DNA of 64,000 bases from Pollenia angustigena (GCA_930367215.1 OV884059.1:69039393-69103392), one strand, 5' to 3'; counted from the stretch's first letter, positions 31,105 to 43,762 are shown. Notes: a model not told the origin generated them from the sequence alone. Numbers and translations: made by a program.

Positions 31105-31400
31105 TTATTCTTGATGAGTTGTGTAGAGTCAAAACGGAGTCTTTGGCGACTCTATTTGCAGCACGTTCTGAGCGGGCTTGAGGATTGTTTTTGCTCCAAA
31201 TACGGAAATTTTGCTTGTTGACGTAGCCATTTAACCAAAAATGAGCATCGTATAATAAACGAAGTGCTGCTTGAACTTCGCAAACAGATTTTTTTTTTTA
31301 TTCAAAATATTTTCCACAATTTGAAAGCGTTGTTCTAGCATTAAACGATTTATGATGCCTTGCCAAACCAGTTAACAGTCAGCACAGTTAGCATTCTCAT
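31105..31400 (-). pseudogene. Mariner-type transposase remnant (minus strand)
   Basis: On the minus strand an N-terminal NRLMLEQRFQIVE (start codon ATG changed to ATA) is followed within about 100 bp by LNGYVNKQNFRIW-type sequence (with G to stop) and SKNNPQA. That sequence normally lies near the first catalytic Asp. So the HTH-to-catalytic spacer is deleted. Related to the copies at 26073, 53518 and 63621. Confidence 0.65.
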
Positions 31401-31440
31401 GTGTCTAGCCATAGTTATCGAAATCGAAAGTTCTCATGCA

Positions 31441-33590
31441 GCTAAATAAAATGCCCTGTACTTTATACGTTTAAAGCTTCATTTTGTGCTGGTTGGCTTA
31501 AAATTTCTCATATACTCCGAATAGAAGAATCTGTCAAAAATCATTCTGCAATCTTGAAAGTTGGTATATGACAGCAAATGATCAGGTTTGCCCAATTATA
31601 CTTTCTTACACTAAAAAACAAAAAAATCTATCCATTCGTTCTTTAATCCATGCGGACGTCCTAAAACTAAGTACATAATGCTTGATACGTGGATTATTTA
31701 GGTGCCCAACACCTAAAAAGAACTCGAAAACGGGATTTGCTAAGTTAAAATTGAGATAAAAACTAGTCTTAAACTGTGCTTAATTCAAGAATTTCTAGGT
31801 TTGTTTTAATCCTAAATTCGTGTTTGAAATAATCCGAAAATGAGATTTTGATTCCAAACAGAGCCAGAAAAATAATTTCATGTTTACATCTATGTTTGCT
31901 TCACAATTATTTTATTTTTACTTTTTTATATTTAGGTGTAAAGCGCACCTAGCCTTACATTAAGTAATAAAAGGGGTAACGGTTGAACATTATGGTCCTA
32001 AAATACAACCTTATTTGCATTCTGGCGTTACAATAAAAAAAATTGACTTTTCTCTGAAAAAGCCCAAATGTACCTTCAAAAGAGCAAAGATTTTCTAATT
32101 TGATAGCTTGAAAAATAAATCTATATACGTCCAAAGTTTACCAAAAAAGGTTTTATTCAAAACGTCTTGCTCAATTCGCAATTCTTATTCAGTTTTGTAA
32201 TGCAAGTCCAAATCCGCCTCCGTTTTTTAACGTCACGCTAGCGCATATTTTTGCTTATACCTGCAAATCCTTAGCGTCGATTGCTATAATTTTTTTTCTG
32301 AATATAGTGCTACTGCATTACTTTGTATATATAAAACCCCTTTTCACAAATTTGACTTCTTCATTTAATTTTTTTATATTTTGTGGTACAAATATCACGA
32401 CACGTCAAATTTCGGTAAAGTTATTCATGTTTAGATAAGAGTTAAAATTGTTGGTCTATTATTTCTCCAAACTCCTTAAACACTATTCTACGGAACACTT
32501 AATACAAGAAGGTAGTGATTCGTGTTAATAATTCAAATCAGTTCCTTATTTTATCTAGCACCAAGCGAACGTCCTTTCCAAAATGAATGTTTTAATACGA
32601 CAATCCATTTAAATATTTAATTGATCTTTGTTTCATATCAGTGCGAACAGCAACTACACAACCAATTAAGGTGAATGAATTAATTTAAAACAAGTCAGTT
32701 TCAATCAGTAACATTATCAGCATAAAATACAATTCAAAATGCACAATCAGTGCTTGATATGAATATTGTATAACTTAAATAGACAGCGTTTATGAATTCA
32801 GGTGTGGAAAACTTAATTGAAATTATTTTACTTTTTCCATTAAAAATTAAATCGGTTTAACTTTTTTCAAGGAAAACAGAATTTTCGTTAAGAATAAAAA
32901 CGTTAAATTAATTGAATTAAACTCTGAATTTAGTTAAACTTAATCTCAAAATAATTACTTTAAAGTTTCTTTTGTTTGCAATTCTTTTATTTTCAGCGTA
33001 ATTAAAATCCAATCATCACCTTCTTATGATTAATTATATATTAAGATTAATTGCCTTTAAATGCTGACGTTGCCTGACTACATTGATTGATTATTAATTT
33101 ACATTGGAACAGTGTGAGACAAATATATGGCTGCAAAGATGATTTTTTTAAATCAAATTCTTTACATCTGATCAGGGCGAATTTAACTTTAGGTGCTGTC
33201 GGAACTTCAACAATACAAAAAAAAAGAAACTACATAGGGTTTTTTGCATTGCATTGTAAGTGTTTACGGCTCGAATTTTCCACCATTTGTAACAAAAAAC
33301 GCTAGCCAATCAAAAAAAAAAAATTGGTTTGAATTGTCGAAATCAGATGGCGGTGCAACACCACCTGTAGTTGAGCTTGCCTTGCATCTGATTTAACCAG
33401 TTAGTTAAGTTAAAGTTACAAGTTATTACATATGTAATTCAAACTGTTGACGAAATAAATGTCCTACTGTTTATGTTTAAGATGGTCTAGGCAAATAAAA
33501 GTTTAATATTTTAGAGTAAGTAGAAAGTAACAAATTTGCATAATTAGCCAAATATTTATAGTACAGTGCATTAAAGGTGTTCATGATACA
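31441..33590. other. Non-coding, no recognised element
   Basis: About 2.1 kb of AT-rich sequence. No frame above 75 codons and no inverted or direct repeats noticed. It could be intergenic or intronic. Confidence 0.4.
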
Positions 33591-33597
33591 GCTTAAT

Positions 33598-33970
33598 GTA
33601 CACATACCAACAATAAACAGTGAGTTTATATTTTCTTAGTCTGAGTTCATACGGCTCATGTCTTATTGACAAGATTGCTACTTTATAGGCGAGAGGGACG
33701 AGGAGAAAAGGTGCATGTACTGTCTTTACGTTTTGCTTTTTCATTCGTTGTTTAATTTTGTTATTGTTTTCAATATCAGAAAAGCACATGTCGTTAACAT
33801 GACATGAATCATTTGAACGCCAATTCATGTTCAAAGAAGAAAAAGTAAGAATCTTGTCAATAAGACATGAGCCGTAAGAACTCAGACTTACATTCCCCAC
33901 TACAATTGTTCGGAATTCACCCAACATTAATTGTAGTTGTTAGAAAAGATAAACTCACTGTTTATTGTTG
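33598..33970. mobile_element. Foldback element with ATACCAACAATAAACAGTGAG ends
   Basis: The left arm (33604-33690: accaacaataaacagtgag, ctgagttcatacggctcatg, cttattgacaagatt) is repeated inverted on the right (33840-33970). The right arm has an extra segment of about 60 bp (33890-33948: attccccactacaattgttc...) inserted in the stem. The end motif ctgtttattgttgg also occurs at 58174. Confidence 0.75.
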
Positions 33971-33978
33971 GTATGTAT

Positions 33979-35070
33979 CAGAGCTGTAAATGAATCATTC
34001 ATTTTTTGATTTTAATTCATTAATGAATTAGCAAATTTTGAATTAATTCTTTTCACACAAATAAATGAATTGAATGAAATTTGAGTCAATTCAAATGAAT
34101 TAGACAGAAATGAATTTTAATTCGTTTTCCAATTCAAATGTATTTGTAACATGAATTGCAATTCGTTTCCAATTCAAACGAATTTCTTAAAGTGAATTGC
34201 AATTCATTTTACAGATTCATTTGAATTGAATTGATTTTGAATTTATTCAAATGAATTAGAAAAATGAATTGCAATTCAAATGAATGAAATCAAAAATGAG
34301 TTGCAATCAATCAAATTCAGGAGCAGATCTAGGGGGAATTACTAAAATTTACTAATTTTTATTGCAGTTTGAAGTTTTTAATACAAAAAAGTAAACAAAT
34401 TTTCAAATTGTAGTAAAAGTAGTAAGAATTTCGAGTAAACGAACATAGCTTTGACAGCAAAAAATGTTGTTGAGATTCAAAATTGCTAAAATCTTTAAAA
34501 TTCGATTGAATTTAAAAAAAATAAATTTTCCACAATACACAAATATGAGATTATTTAAACACACTTTTAATAATATTTACACTACTTGATAAAAATAAAA
34601 ATTTAAGTTTCTTTTAGCAAATAAAAAAATTTTTCCATTTTTATAGGATTTTCGCCTATACCTAATAATTTAATGCATATTTTGCCGCTACCTGACAATT
34701 CCATTCCAATGCAAAATCAATTCAAATTTCAATCAATTCAATTCAAATGAGTTGGAGATTAATTGCTAATTCTTTTTTCTAATTCATTTTGAATTAATTC
34801 AAAATCAATTCAATTCAAATGAATCTGTAAAATGAATTGCAATTCACTTTAAGAAATTCGTTTGAATTGAAAACGAATTGAAATTCATTTTACAAATTCA
34901 TTTGAATTGGAAAACGAATTGTAGTTCATTTCTGTCTAATTCATTTGAATTGATTCAAATTTCATTCAATTCATTTATTTGCGTGAAAAGAATTAATTCA
35001 AAATTTGCTAATTCAATGCATGAATGATTCACGAATTAATTCAAAAATTAATGATTCATTTACAGCTCTG
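33979..35070. mobile_element. hAT-type foldback MITE with 330-bp arms
   Basis: Termini CAGAGCTGTAAATGAATCAT and ATGATTCATTTACAGCTCTG are flanked by exact GTATGTAT (33971-33978 and 35071-35078). Each arm is about 330 bp and is built from repeated gaattgcaattcat, attcatttgaattg and aaacgaatt words, so it is internally repetitive as well as palindromic between arms. The central about 400 bp is AT-rich and non-coding. 1092 bp in all. Confidence 0.9.
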
Positions 35071-35078
35071 GTATGTAT

Positions 35079-36097
35079 TTTGTTTACGCGTTGTTGTCGT
35101 TGTAAATACCACTCAGGTCTGAAATAAGAAGATGGGTGCAAGGAAGCAGTCTTAATAGTAATTCTTCAGAGACATCCCCTGTAGTCGAAAGGATCAAAAA
35201 CTTGAATAAATTCTTGCATCCATTTAAAATATTTTTAACCTGGTATCAATAGTGTGTATTTTAATTTTATAACACATCAATATTAAATCAAAGCTGAATA
35301 ATCTTATTTTTAAATTGTTCATTCCTTATTCAATATTGTTTTAATATTATTTCTAAATAACAAAAAATATAATTTCAATTATTTCTTTACATTGTTTCAA
35401 TAAGAGGACAAAATTATTTTATACGAATTCAATATTAATTCAAGGCCAAAAAAATATTATTTCAATATTGATTCCATATTAAAATGACCAAAAAAAAGCA
35501 ACTTTAAATTAAAATTGTTCCATATTTAAATAACTAAATCGTTAATGTTTCTAATTGATTCAATATGTTTTTTATTGATTTTAAGTTGTTTCCTCTTTAA
35601 ATCAATTTCATCTTAATAAAGTTTTATTCCTACCTTAATTATACTTCATTGTAGCTCCCACACCAATAACACTTCCGAAAATCACTTTTGCTGTCATAAA
35701 TTTAATGCAATAAAAAACTAACCAAAGAGAAGGTATTATGAGTTTGTGCTGATGTGTGAGACACATAAAAATATTGGCTTTATTACCATCTTTTAGTATA
35801 CCGATCGACTCAAAATCGCTTTTTAAATCGGTCTTACGATGTGCATCCGTACGACTGGCTGGCTAATTGTCTCTCCATGTAAACCTTGTACGCGCTTTTG
35901 AACATAATTTGAAGATAAATACATACTAACTGTCATAAGGGCAAAGCCGAATGAAAATGGTGAGTATCGGTGTATTATTTCACATGGCCTCCATAGAATC
36001 TTCCTTCTGCCACAGAATCTTTGATGTCTAACTATCTTTGTATGTCTATAGTCATATAGATTAAATTTAGTGCAAAAATATTTTACTGCAACTAAAT
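35079..36097. repeat. Dispersed AT-rich repeat region
   Basis: 35230-35660 is rich in tcaatatt/attgttt words. 35790-36060 (cgatcgactcaaaatcgctt, gtacgcgcttttgaacataa, tcataagggcaaagccgaat) has the look of the fly dispersed repeats with descriptive leader motifs. No coding. Confidence 0.35.
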
Positions 36098-36645
36098 GGG
36101 GGGGGGGGGGGGGGGGGAAGGTGCTTTAAAACCATGGTAGATAAGGCCATGATGGCATTATTGCTCAATTGAATGGGAGATAAAGCCATAATGGCCTTAT
36201 TGCCCAATCATTGGAAGGTAAGGTAATATTTAAAAGTTTGCGAAATGAGAGATAGAGCCATATTTTTTCAGAAAATTGTTATGCATAATGTAAACATTCT
36301 GTAAAAGCGAAAATCCTTAGTTATTATTGAAAAACCTTTTTTATTCTTGTGACGCACGCAGGAAAATTTTATTCAGCGAAGCCACCTGCCGCGTCCTACT
36401 GGAGGAAAAACCCCTAAGCACGGCCACAGGCCGTCACGCAGAAAAACTTAAGTATGCGAAGCCAGATTTCAATACTTAACTTTAGTGTCTCCGGAACTGA
36501 AATGAGAGATAAAGCCATTTTCTAATATTGCTAACGCGAGCTAAGGCCATGATGGCTTTATCTCCAATTCAAATGAAAAAAAAAAACAAAACAGGCTTTA
36601 TCTTCCTATCGAATAAGAGATAACCATGGTATTAAAGCACCCCCC
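36098..36645. mobile_element. Element with poly-G terminus and repeated GATAAAGCCAT motifs
   Basis: A run of 20 G (36098-36117) begins the left end, followed by aaggtgctttaaaaccatgg. The right end reads ccatggtattaaagcac followed by CCCCCC. Within both arms the unit gagataaagccataatggc recurs in both orientations (at about 36140, 36178, 36502, 36545). Non-coding, about 550 bp. Confidence 0.65.
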
Positions 36646-37758
36646 ACGTAATCACTTCCCCATTTTTTTAGAATCGGCCCAAATTTGGCCAGAGCTCCCA
36701 TACAAATACCACTCCAGAAAATAGAACAAAATAGAAAAAAAAATCATAGATATTGCAATTAAGTCAACTTCGGCAGTAATAATTTTTATTTTAGTGTTAT
36801 GATGATTTCCTTTTAGAGAACAAATATGCTACATTATATAAATGGAACACGTTTTTAGTATTACCTATAATCTCTGGAGGTGTTGCATGTTGTACAACTT
36901 CAATCGAACAAAATTTGTTGCTTTTATTTAAAAAAAACTATAGCCATTTTCTTATAAGGTGATTATATTTTGTCCCATCGAAAAACTGCAGATTAAAGAA
37001 ATTTAATTTTCGCAATGTTTCATTCAAGGCGAATTCATGTAAATGGTGGTGGTAATACTATGACAAGTACAACACCAACAACACAACATTGTATTTTTTT
37101 TGTTGCTTTCGTTGGTCGGTATGTCAAAAACACAGGCAACTGCTGACATTCCTCTCTCTAAGTAAGAAAAAAATAGCACAGCTGTGCTTTCAACGCCACC
37201 TGAAGAATTAATTCTCCTTGGTCTCATTTGTTTCTATACTGTCGCAGAGATAATCCGCCCTCATATGTCAATTATTTATTTGGCGTACAGATAAATTTAA
37301 TCAACTTGGTTCCCAACATTCGCATTTATTTTGAGATTTTGATTTATGCCGAGACTAAGCTACACGCAGTTTGTCAATAGATTAAGACAACGGTCATTAC
37401 GCTTTTTCTGGTTTAAAAACAAACATTTATACCACTAATAACGCGCAGAAAATTTTGTGAAGAAGACTTGGGGAATTAAGTAGGAATAACTTACAATCGC
37501 ACAAAAATAATTTCACTCGAAATTTTGCGAAAAGTTATGAAAAATATGTCAAAAGAGAACGTGTGCGATGCAAAAAATGTCTACCACTTGCGAGATTTAA
37601 TTTTTCATAATTAAATTAAAAATATTCTCCATTTCATTCAAAATTTTCAGTAGAGACAAAAAACTTTTTTTATGTACTGTTATATAACAAATAGGGATAC
37701 AGTTGTATTTTTTTTTTGCAAAATACTAGAGAAATTTACCTAAAATTTTTACAGTGGG
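36646..37758. other. Non-coding, no recognised element
   Basis: AT-rich; a 67-codon minus-strand frame near 37024-37227 shows no recognisable domain. Confidence 0.4.
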
Positions 37759-37759
37759 G

Positions 37760-38715
37760 TACACTGTTAGAAAAATGTATCTTCATATTGATGATGCTTT
37801 AACGTCGGAATTGTGACATCAATGTTACTACAAATGGCATCAATGATGCAAAAAGTAACATCAATCCAATGACTAACGCCTTCGTACAATTTTGTAATTT
37901 TTAACGTGTCATCTATTTTGTGACTATAGTAACATCAATTCGATGCCACATTTTTTATATTATCAGGGGTGTGCTGGAAATCGAAAACGTAAAAAGCAAG
38001 AATTCGGAGGCTGCTTTTAATACACTTTTAATCTTAATTTTTTAATTTTTGTTATAAAATTCTGTTTAATAGAGAAATGTTGGCATAATATTTGTCATAA
38101 AATTCTTTTATTACAGAAATCTTATTAAAAAACGACTTTTGATATTTTTGCGTTTTCGATTTCCAGCACACGCCTGTATTAACATTATTTTCATGATTAC
38201 AATGTATTATAAGACGCAAAAATTCCTATATTCTATTTTTTTAAATTATTAATTAAATACGTCAAATTTTTGAAGTAGAATGATTACGAAAACCATATGG
38301 GGCATGGTGCTGGTGTCTTATTATTGAGAGTTCTGCTGTAAACAAAGGTCGTAATTCAACAAACGTGAAACAAACATATGTAACGGGTAAGTAAATAATA
38401 ATATTCTCTCACTTTGACTTTAGTAAATTCCAATGACTTTGACTTAATGATAAACTGTCATTATATTGATGCTAATGTGTCCTTTCTCCGATGTTACTGC
38501 GTCATCGCACTGAGGACATGTTTGTAATTTCTGTGATGCCGATTTGTCATCCTATTGATGACATAATTTCATTTTGACCGTGATGACACTTTGGCCAAGT
38601 GATGTTAAGGTTGACATCACCATGATGAAAAGTATCATGGGGTCAAAAACGAAGACACTTGTCGTAGTACTGATGTCAAAATACATCAGCGGTATGACGT
38701 CTTTTCTCTTAGTGT
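37760..38715. mobile_element. Foldback MITE rich in TGATGT/ACATCA words
   Basis: Left ACACTGTTAGAAAAATG (about 37759) and right cttttctcttagtgta are imperfectly inverted with TA outside. Both flanks of the body (37770-37960 and 38440-38700) are dense in acatca, gatgtt and tgatgac words. A smaller MITE sits inside at 37964-38176. Confidence 0.6.
37964..38176. mobile_element. Nested MITE (CAGGNGTGTGCTGGAAATCG)
   Basis: Left CAGGGGTGTGCTGGAAATCG (followed by aaaacg) and right cgttttcgatttccagcaca (followed by cgcctg) are near-perfect inverted repeats of about 30 bp. The CAGG start suggests hAT type. The 8-bp flanks are only similar (tattat/tattaa). 213 bp, non-coding. Confidence 0.7.
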
Positions 38716-41275
38716 AGATATGACCAATATTTATCGTTTTCCAGAAAAAAAGTGAAAATGTGTAAATTTTGAGTTGACTCTCTTTAGAGGAAACAGTGCG
38801 ATATAAGTATGTATTTATATCTTAGATAAGAAGTTTTAATGAACTCAAACCCTGTAAGAGCAAAGTAGTAAGTACCTCATTTGTAAAAAAGGGTAGAAGG
38901 AATATCTTATATTTAAGTGGGGGTAAAATATGCAACATGTTTTTCATGCAACATATTCACAAAATCAATTGAAAAATGTTTCCATAGTAGTATTTTTTGA
39001 ACAAACGAACACAAAAATGTAAATGCAACATATTTCTCAGAAAATAAATCTCCCTTAGCCCTTACTTTGTTCTGTGTTGCTAGGTTCTAAGATGCCTATG
39101 GGGTCTCAACAGGTTCCACTTTAAAAAAAAAATTTAAATACTCTTTACAGATCTAGGGTATCATAAGATCGCGCTTGGTCGCATTCTTATCCGTTTTCTT
39201 CTTGCAATTCTTGGCGCAAACATTTCATTTGTTCCACCTTTGTTCAATTCTTTTTTTTATTAATAATGCGAACATTGCTGGGCATTTAAAATTAATTTGT
39301 AATTACTTTTTACATGATTTCAAAGTAATTAAACACCATCAGTTAGAAGAAATTTTATTATTTCTTATCAAACACGAATTAGAATTAAGAGAAAAACCTT
39401 AAAATGCTTTTTTCCTTAAAGCAGTCAATAAATGCAACAATGCCCAGTAGTCGGCCAACAGTCAGCCAGCAGTTTGTCAGTGAGTCATCTGCTGGCCAGA
39501 GAGAAAAAATGATTTTTAGTTAAACGTCATACACATTTAAAATGATGTAAAAAGTTAAATGGACTTATTCGTTCATTCCGGTTGTATTTTTTTCTCCTCT
39601 TTCATTTTATATTTTAAGTACAAGTATTTGAGCTATAAATTTTACAACCATTTCCGCATTGTTAAACACTTCCACTTTTTCCTTCTATTTCCACTTCTTT
39701 GCCTATTTCATTTCTTTTTTTAGTTGTTGGTGTTTTTTTTTTTTTTTTTTTTAATAGACTACTTTATAAATTATGCCACTTTGCAGACAACTTCTTTAGG
39801 CGAAAAAAAATGTTTTAGTTTTTTTGCTCGTTTTCTGTTTTGTGCCACAACTTTTAACCACGGTCTTATTGTTTTAAGCCAATATAGTAGAACTAACAAA
39901 CACACACACACATACATACACACAAGCAATGAAAATGCACTTTGGCGAAAGGCAATTTCACTATTTTTAGTTGTGGCTAAAGTAGTTTTACTTGTGGCAT
40001 CTCAGTATGATTAAATGGCTCTAAATGGAAAACACATCCAGAAAGTATGATGATGATGATGGCAATGTTGATGGCTTAAAGCCGAGAAACAACCAGTGCA
40101 ATTTTAGTTTTTCTTGAACATAAATCTCATAAAGCATGTTATGTCTTCTTTATTTGATGCTACTGCAAATGCGACTCTAAGATGCTTTATAAGATTTTAT
40201 AATGGTGAAATAGTGACCATTAAGTTTGAAACTGGGATAAGAAATATGATTGAGATTGGACCGAACAGGCCAATAAAAAGCTGTGATAGGTACAAAAGTC
40301 TGTTGACCACAAATATAAATATACAGCTACTCACACTATAAGTCGGATACACAAAAAAAATTGCCATTATCAAGGGCATTAAGTACATTTGAGATTTGAT
40401 ATCAAACAACAAAAGTATTTTGTATACCGCTAGTGCCCTTCTGCTAAAGTGTAGGGCGAGTAAAAAAATTATTTTTTGCTTGCATTTCCTTAACGTTAAG
40501 TTGTCAGTTTCTGACCACATTTTTAAAGCATGTTCTCTGCTCTCATATGTAATACACTAAATTAAACCAAACTTAACGAAGTGGCAATCGTTCCTGTGGC
40601 ACCACTAACTTCACCAAATCCAACGTGAATGCATGTACAGCCAACGGAATACAACCACGATCTGAAACTATAAATGTTCTGAAATATAACAAGATGAGGC
40701 AACTGAAGCAATAGCAAGATGTTGTTTTGAGTGAATTTTAAAATGGATTATAAATGAGCAAAAAACTAAAAGAAAATGTTAAAGAAATTATGGCTTCCTT
40801 AAGTTATTAATGGTGTAGTATGAATGTTTTCAACATCTGAGTTTTAGAGAAACAGAATTTTATTCAAAGATCTGTAAAAATATATAAATTAAATACATAC
40901 GTTAAAGAACTATATTCATAAAGTGCTTGGAAGTGTATTTCCTACAACCCCAACCTCCGTAGGAGATTGAGAAACAATTCTACATTAAGTTTTTTAAATT
41001 AAATTTTACGCGGGTTTAAATTATCTGAAACTCGTTTCTATTATTAATTAATTTTTAATATTAAATTAATTATTCATTTAATAATTGTGAATGGTCAAAT
41101 CTGTTAATATCCTGTAGAAAATTACAATGTAAACATTTAATTTCCATCAAAGAAAACAAGTAATCAATCAATTTTAAGTCAAAATTTTGTTTGAAAACAA
41201 ATGTATTCATTTTAAGTTTAAACAAACTTAAACAGATCAACGTAAAAAAAGTCGCAGGTACTTTTTAATTGTTTT
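38716..41275. other. Non-coding with poly-T and CA-type microsatellites
   Basis: About 2.5 kb without a supported element. Includes a poly-T tract at about 39732-39752, an acacac/catac microsatellite near 39898-39924 and a (GAT)n run near 40046. Frames here are short and low-complexity. Confidence 0.4.
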
Positions 41276-42772
41276 AAAGGGTGTTTCAAGATAACGCAAG
41301 ATTTCAATTTGGCGGGCAGCAACAGTTTAAGTTTAGGTTCCAAATGATCATTAATAGCGAATGGAGTTCGTTGAGCAGATTTAAAAAAATTGACAAGTGA
41401 ATGCTGGTGATTTTTTGAGCAAAAAATAAACCTAAAGCTTCGTAAAGACGGTGGTCCGTTCAAAGCAATAATGTAAGGTCTGGCAATACGCTGACAATAT
41501 ACTGCCAAAGAAAATTCGCCACCAAATGTAAATTGTCAGTTTAGACGATTGTAAAAAAACCATACAATTTCATTGGCAGATAACTGTCTGACAATAAAAA
41601 CATCTGCCAACAAAAATTGTCAGTTCACGCGGTTGTCAAATTATTGCTTGGCAAGAACTGCCAGATCTGTTTTAAGACATGGTCAGAAAATGAAAGTTGC
41701 GTGTATTTTTATAAATTGAACAAGTGGAAATATTGTTATTGAAGGAAGAAAACAGTAGCAAGAATTTTAGCTTTTTATTTTGTTTTAACTGGGTTTTATT
41801 GTTTTACATTAAAATTAATTAATACATTCAAATATTAAGCTGTTTCTCGTGCATATCAGATATGGTGCAGATGTACTTTTCTTTGATACATTTTGGTTGA
41901 TATCTTTAAAAAAAAAAAGTTTTCGTATAAATTAAAAAGTTTTTTTTTTAAATAAATATATAAATATATATGCCAAAAAATATAAAAATGGTACCATCAT
42001 AATCTCAAAACAATGTTTTGTTGTTACAAAAACCGAAACTCTATTTTCCATCCCTGCTACGTATGTATTTGAAGCGTTGTCAATAGAAAAATGTCTCTGG
42101 CAATGATGCCATTGTCAGATGCAAAAACTTCGCAAATCTGACAATAAAAAATAAGCATCCAACGTCTGACAATGATCTGCCAATGGCAACGAAGAGCGTT
42201 CACACGATTGTCAGATACCTAACAATATTGTGGTTTTACAATGGCCTGTAAATGCTTTTTCTGACAACGTTGTCAAACAAAAATGGCCAGTTCACACTGT
42301 TGCAAGATATTTTTCAGCACATTTTACTGAAAATATTGTTAGATCTGACCACCGCCAGTACGAAGCTTAAAATATAAGCAGTTTTTCAACTTAATGGTCC
42401 GAAAAACTTACAATTCTCATCACTGTTTGATGCAGATTTTACACCGAAGCATAATTTTTTTTGGAAATAAGTCCCTTAAACAATTCAAATATTGCATAAG
42501 CCTATCATGAGTGTCATTAACATAACCAGCTTTCTTTGTGTTTTACATTGCCGTTGCGGATTCCTTAACCGTGTCATTAGAGTAATCAGCCACATTTGCA
42601 GAGAATGGCCATGGAATATTTTAACTAAAATTGGAGTATGTCCCAGCGTACATGCGTAAGCGAATTTCCTGAAGTGTTTTTCCATCAATAAAATTATCCA
42701 ACTTAATTTAAAATTTGAATAAAAAAAAAACAAACTTAATTTAAATCTTGAATTACTTTTGAAACACTCTTT
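41276..42772. mobile_element. TA-flanked element (AAGGGTGTTTCAA ends) with an inner MITE
   Basis: Left AAGGGTGTTTCAAGATAA (from about 41277) and right TTTTGAAACACTCTT (to about 42771) are inverted, with TA on both sides, which fits a Tc1/mariner-type MITE or deletion derivative. Most of its length is the inner MITE at 41443-42368. No transposase coding was recognised. Confidence 0.6.
41443..42368. mobile_element. MITE with AAGCTTCGTA ends and CTGACAAT subterminal repeats
   Basis: Left AAGCTTCGTA...cggtggtc and right gaccaccg...TACGAAGCTT are inverted. Both flanks carry many ctgacaat/tctgccaa/attgtcag words (for example 41500-41660 and 42100-42300), probably transposase-binding motifs. The centre is AT-rich and non-coding. 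Confidence 0.7.
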
Positions 42773-43112
42773 ATGAATACAGTTCACTGTAACAATCACG
42801 AGTACAAGAAAAGTCAAAATTTTCCTTTGCATTAAAGGAAATTCTTCGAATTTGCTTTTATTTCCTGCAAATAATGATAAAAGTCACGAAAGCAACGAAA
42901 ACTCTTCAGAAAACTGAACGCTTGTGTGAGTTAAGTAAACATTATACAGTTTATTATAAAAGTTTGCATACATACGTAACTGTATGAATTTGAACATACT
43001 TAAATGTTAATTTAAAGTGGTCAAATTTCCCAATGAATATGGCGTCAAAAAGCAAAAAAAAAACATTCACTTCTGTAATGATAAAATTAACAAAAAAAAA
43101 AAAATAATCAGT
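42773..43112. other. Non-coding, no recognised element
   Basis: AT-rich with A runs; nothing supported. Confidence 0.4.
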
Positions 43113-43281
43113 ATTGTGGTTATTTTGTTGAACTATTTATGGTTTTTAATCCAAATTTTTTTAATATATTTAATTAGGCCAAAGTTCATCAAATTTAATT
43201 TTCATTAAATTATTTTTATGAAGAAAGGAATTTTACAACATGAAATTAATTAAAATTTATTGATAATTTTTCATTCTTGAC
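43113..43281. repeat. Dispersed repeat R1, copy 2
   Basis: Matches 16165-16333 from ttgtggttattttgttgaac to ttgataatttttcattct. The similarity stops where the tRNA-like segment begins. Confidence 0.75.
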
Positions 43282-43366
43282 TGAAGCTGGGCTCGAACCC
43301 AGGCGTTATTACGGACAGGTTACCCTTACATGTTACGATTGCAACCACTCAATCTCCTTAGAGGGC
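43282..43366 (-). repeat. tRNA-derived SINE head (box A and box B)
   Basis: On the minus strand: GATTG-agtggttg-CAATC, a D-arm-like hairpin with box A (43341-43358), and CTGGGTTCGAGCCCAG, a perfect T-arm hairpin with box B (43287-43302). They are about 45 bp apart. An anticodon-like arm (acatgt-aagggta-acctgt) lies between. The acceptor stem does not pair, so this is a tRNA-derived repeat rather than a functional tRNA gene. Confidence 0.55.
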
Positions 43367-43762
43367 TTGCCGTTTTAACACTCGCAGCCATCGACGTCTG
43401 CTCACGTCAATAGTCAACCATCAATGCTTAAACCATTATTATTGTTAAAGCTAAGGCGCGATCTCTATGTTTGCATTTGTCCTTCATGTTGTACTGAAAA
43501 AGGTCAACAAGAAAAAGAAAGACAAAAAAATTAAAAACAAAAACAAATAATGTACTTTGAACTTCTAGAAGAATTCTTGACAAAAGTACGAAAAAGCAGA
43601 AGTAAGGAAAAAACATGTAAAAATAAAATTAAAATAGAATATCATTCAAAAAGCAAATTTCGATCTACCAAAGGTTAAATACAATTTGGTTTAAGGATTG
43701 ATATTTGACTATTGACGTCAGCAGTCGTCGATGGCTGCGAGTGTTAAAACGGCAAGCCCTCT
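43361..43762. repeat. Inverted pair of 57-bp arms next to the tRNA-like segment
   Basis: Arm gagggcttgccgttttaaca...actcgcagccatcgacg...cgtcaatagtcaa (43361-43417) returns inverted at 43705-43762 with few differences. The spacer is about 290 bp and non-coding. Confidence 0.8.

Noticed and set aside
33571..33927. 118-codon minus-strand frame
   Set aside because: Lies within the foldback element; no recognisable motif.
43282..43366. Functional tRNA gene on the minus strand
   Set aside because: D- and T-arms form but no acceptor stem pairs and the anticodon arm is irregular; a tRNA-derived repeat fits better.
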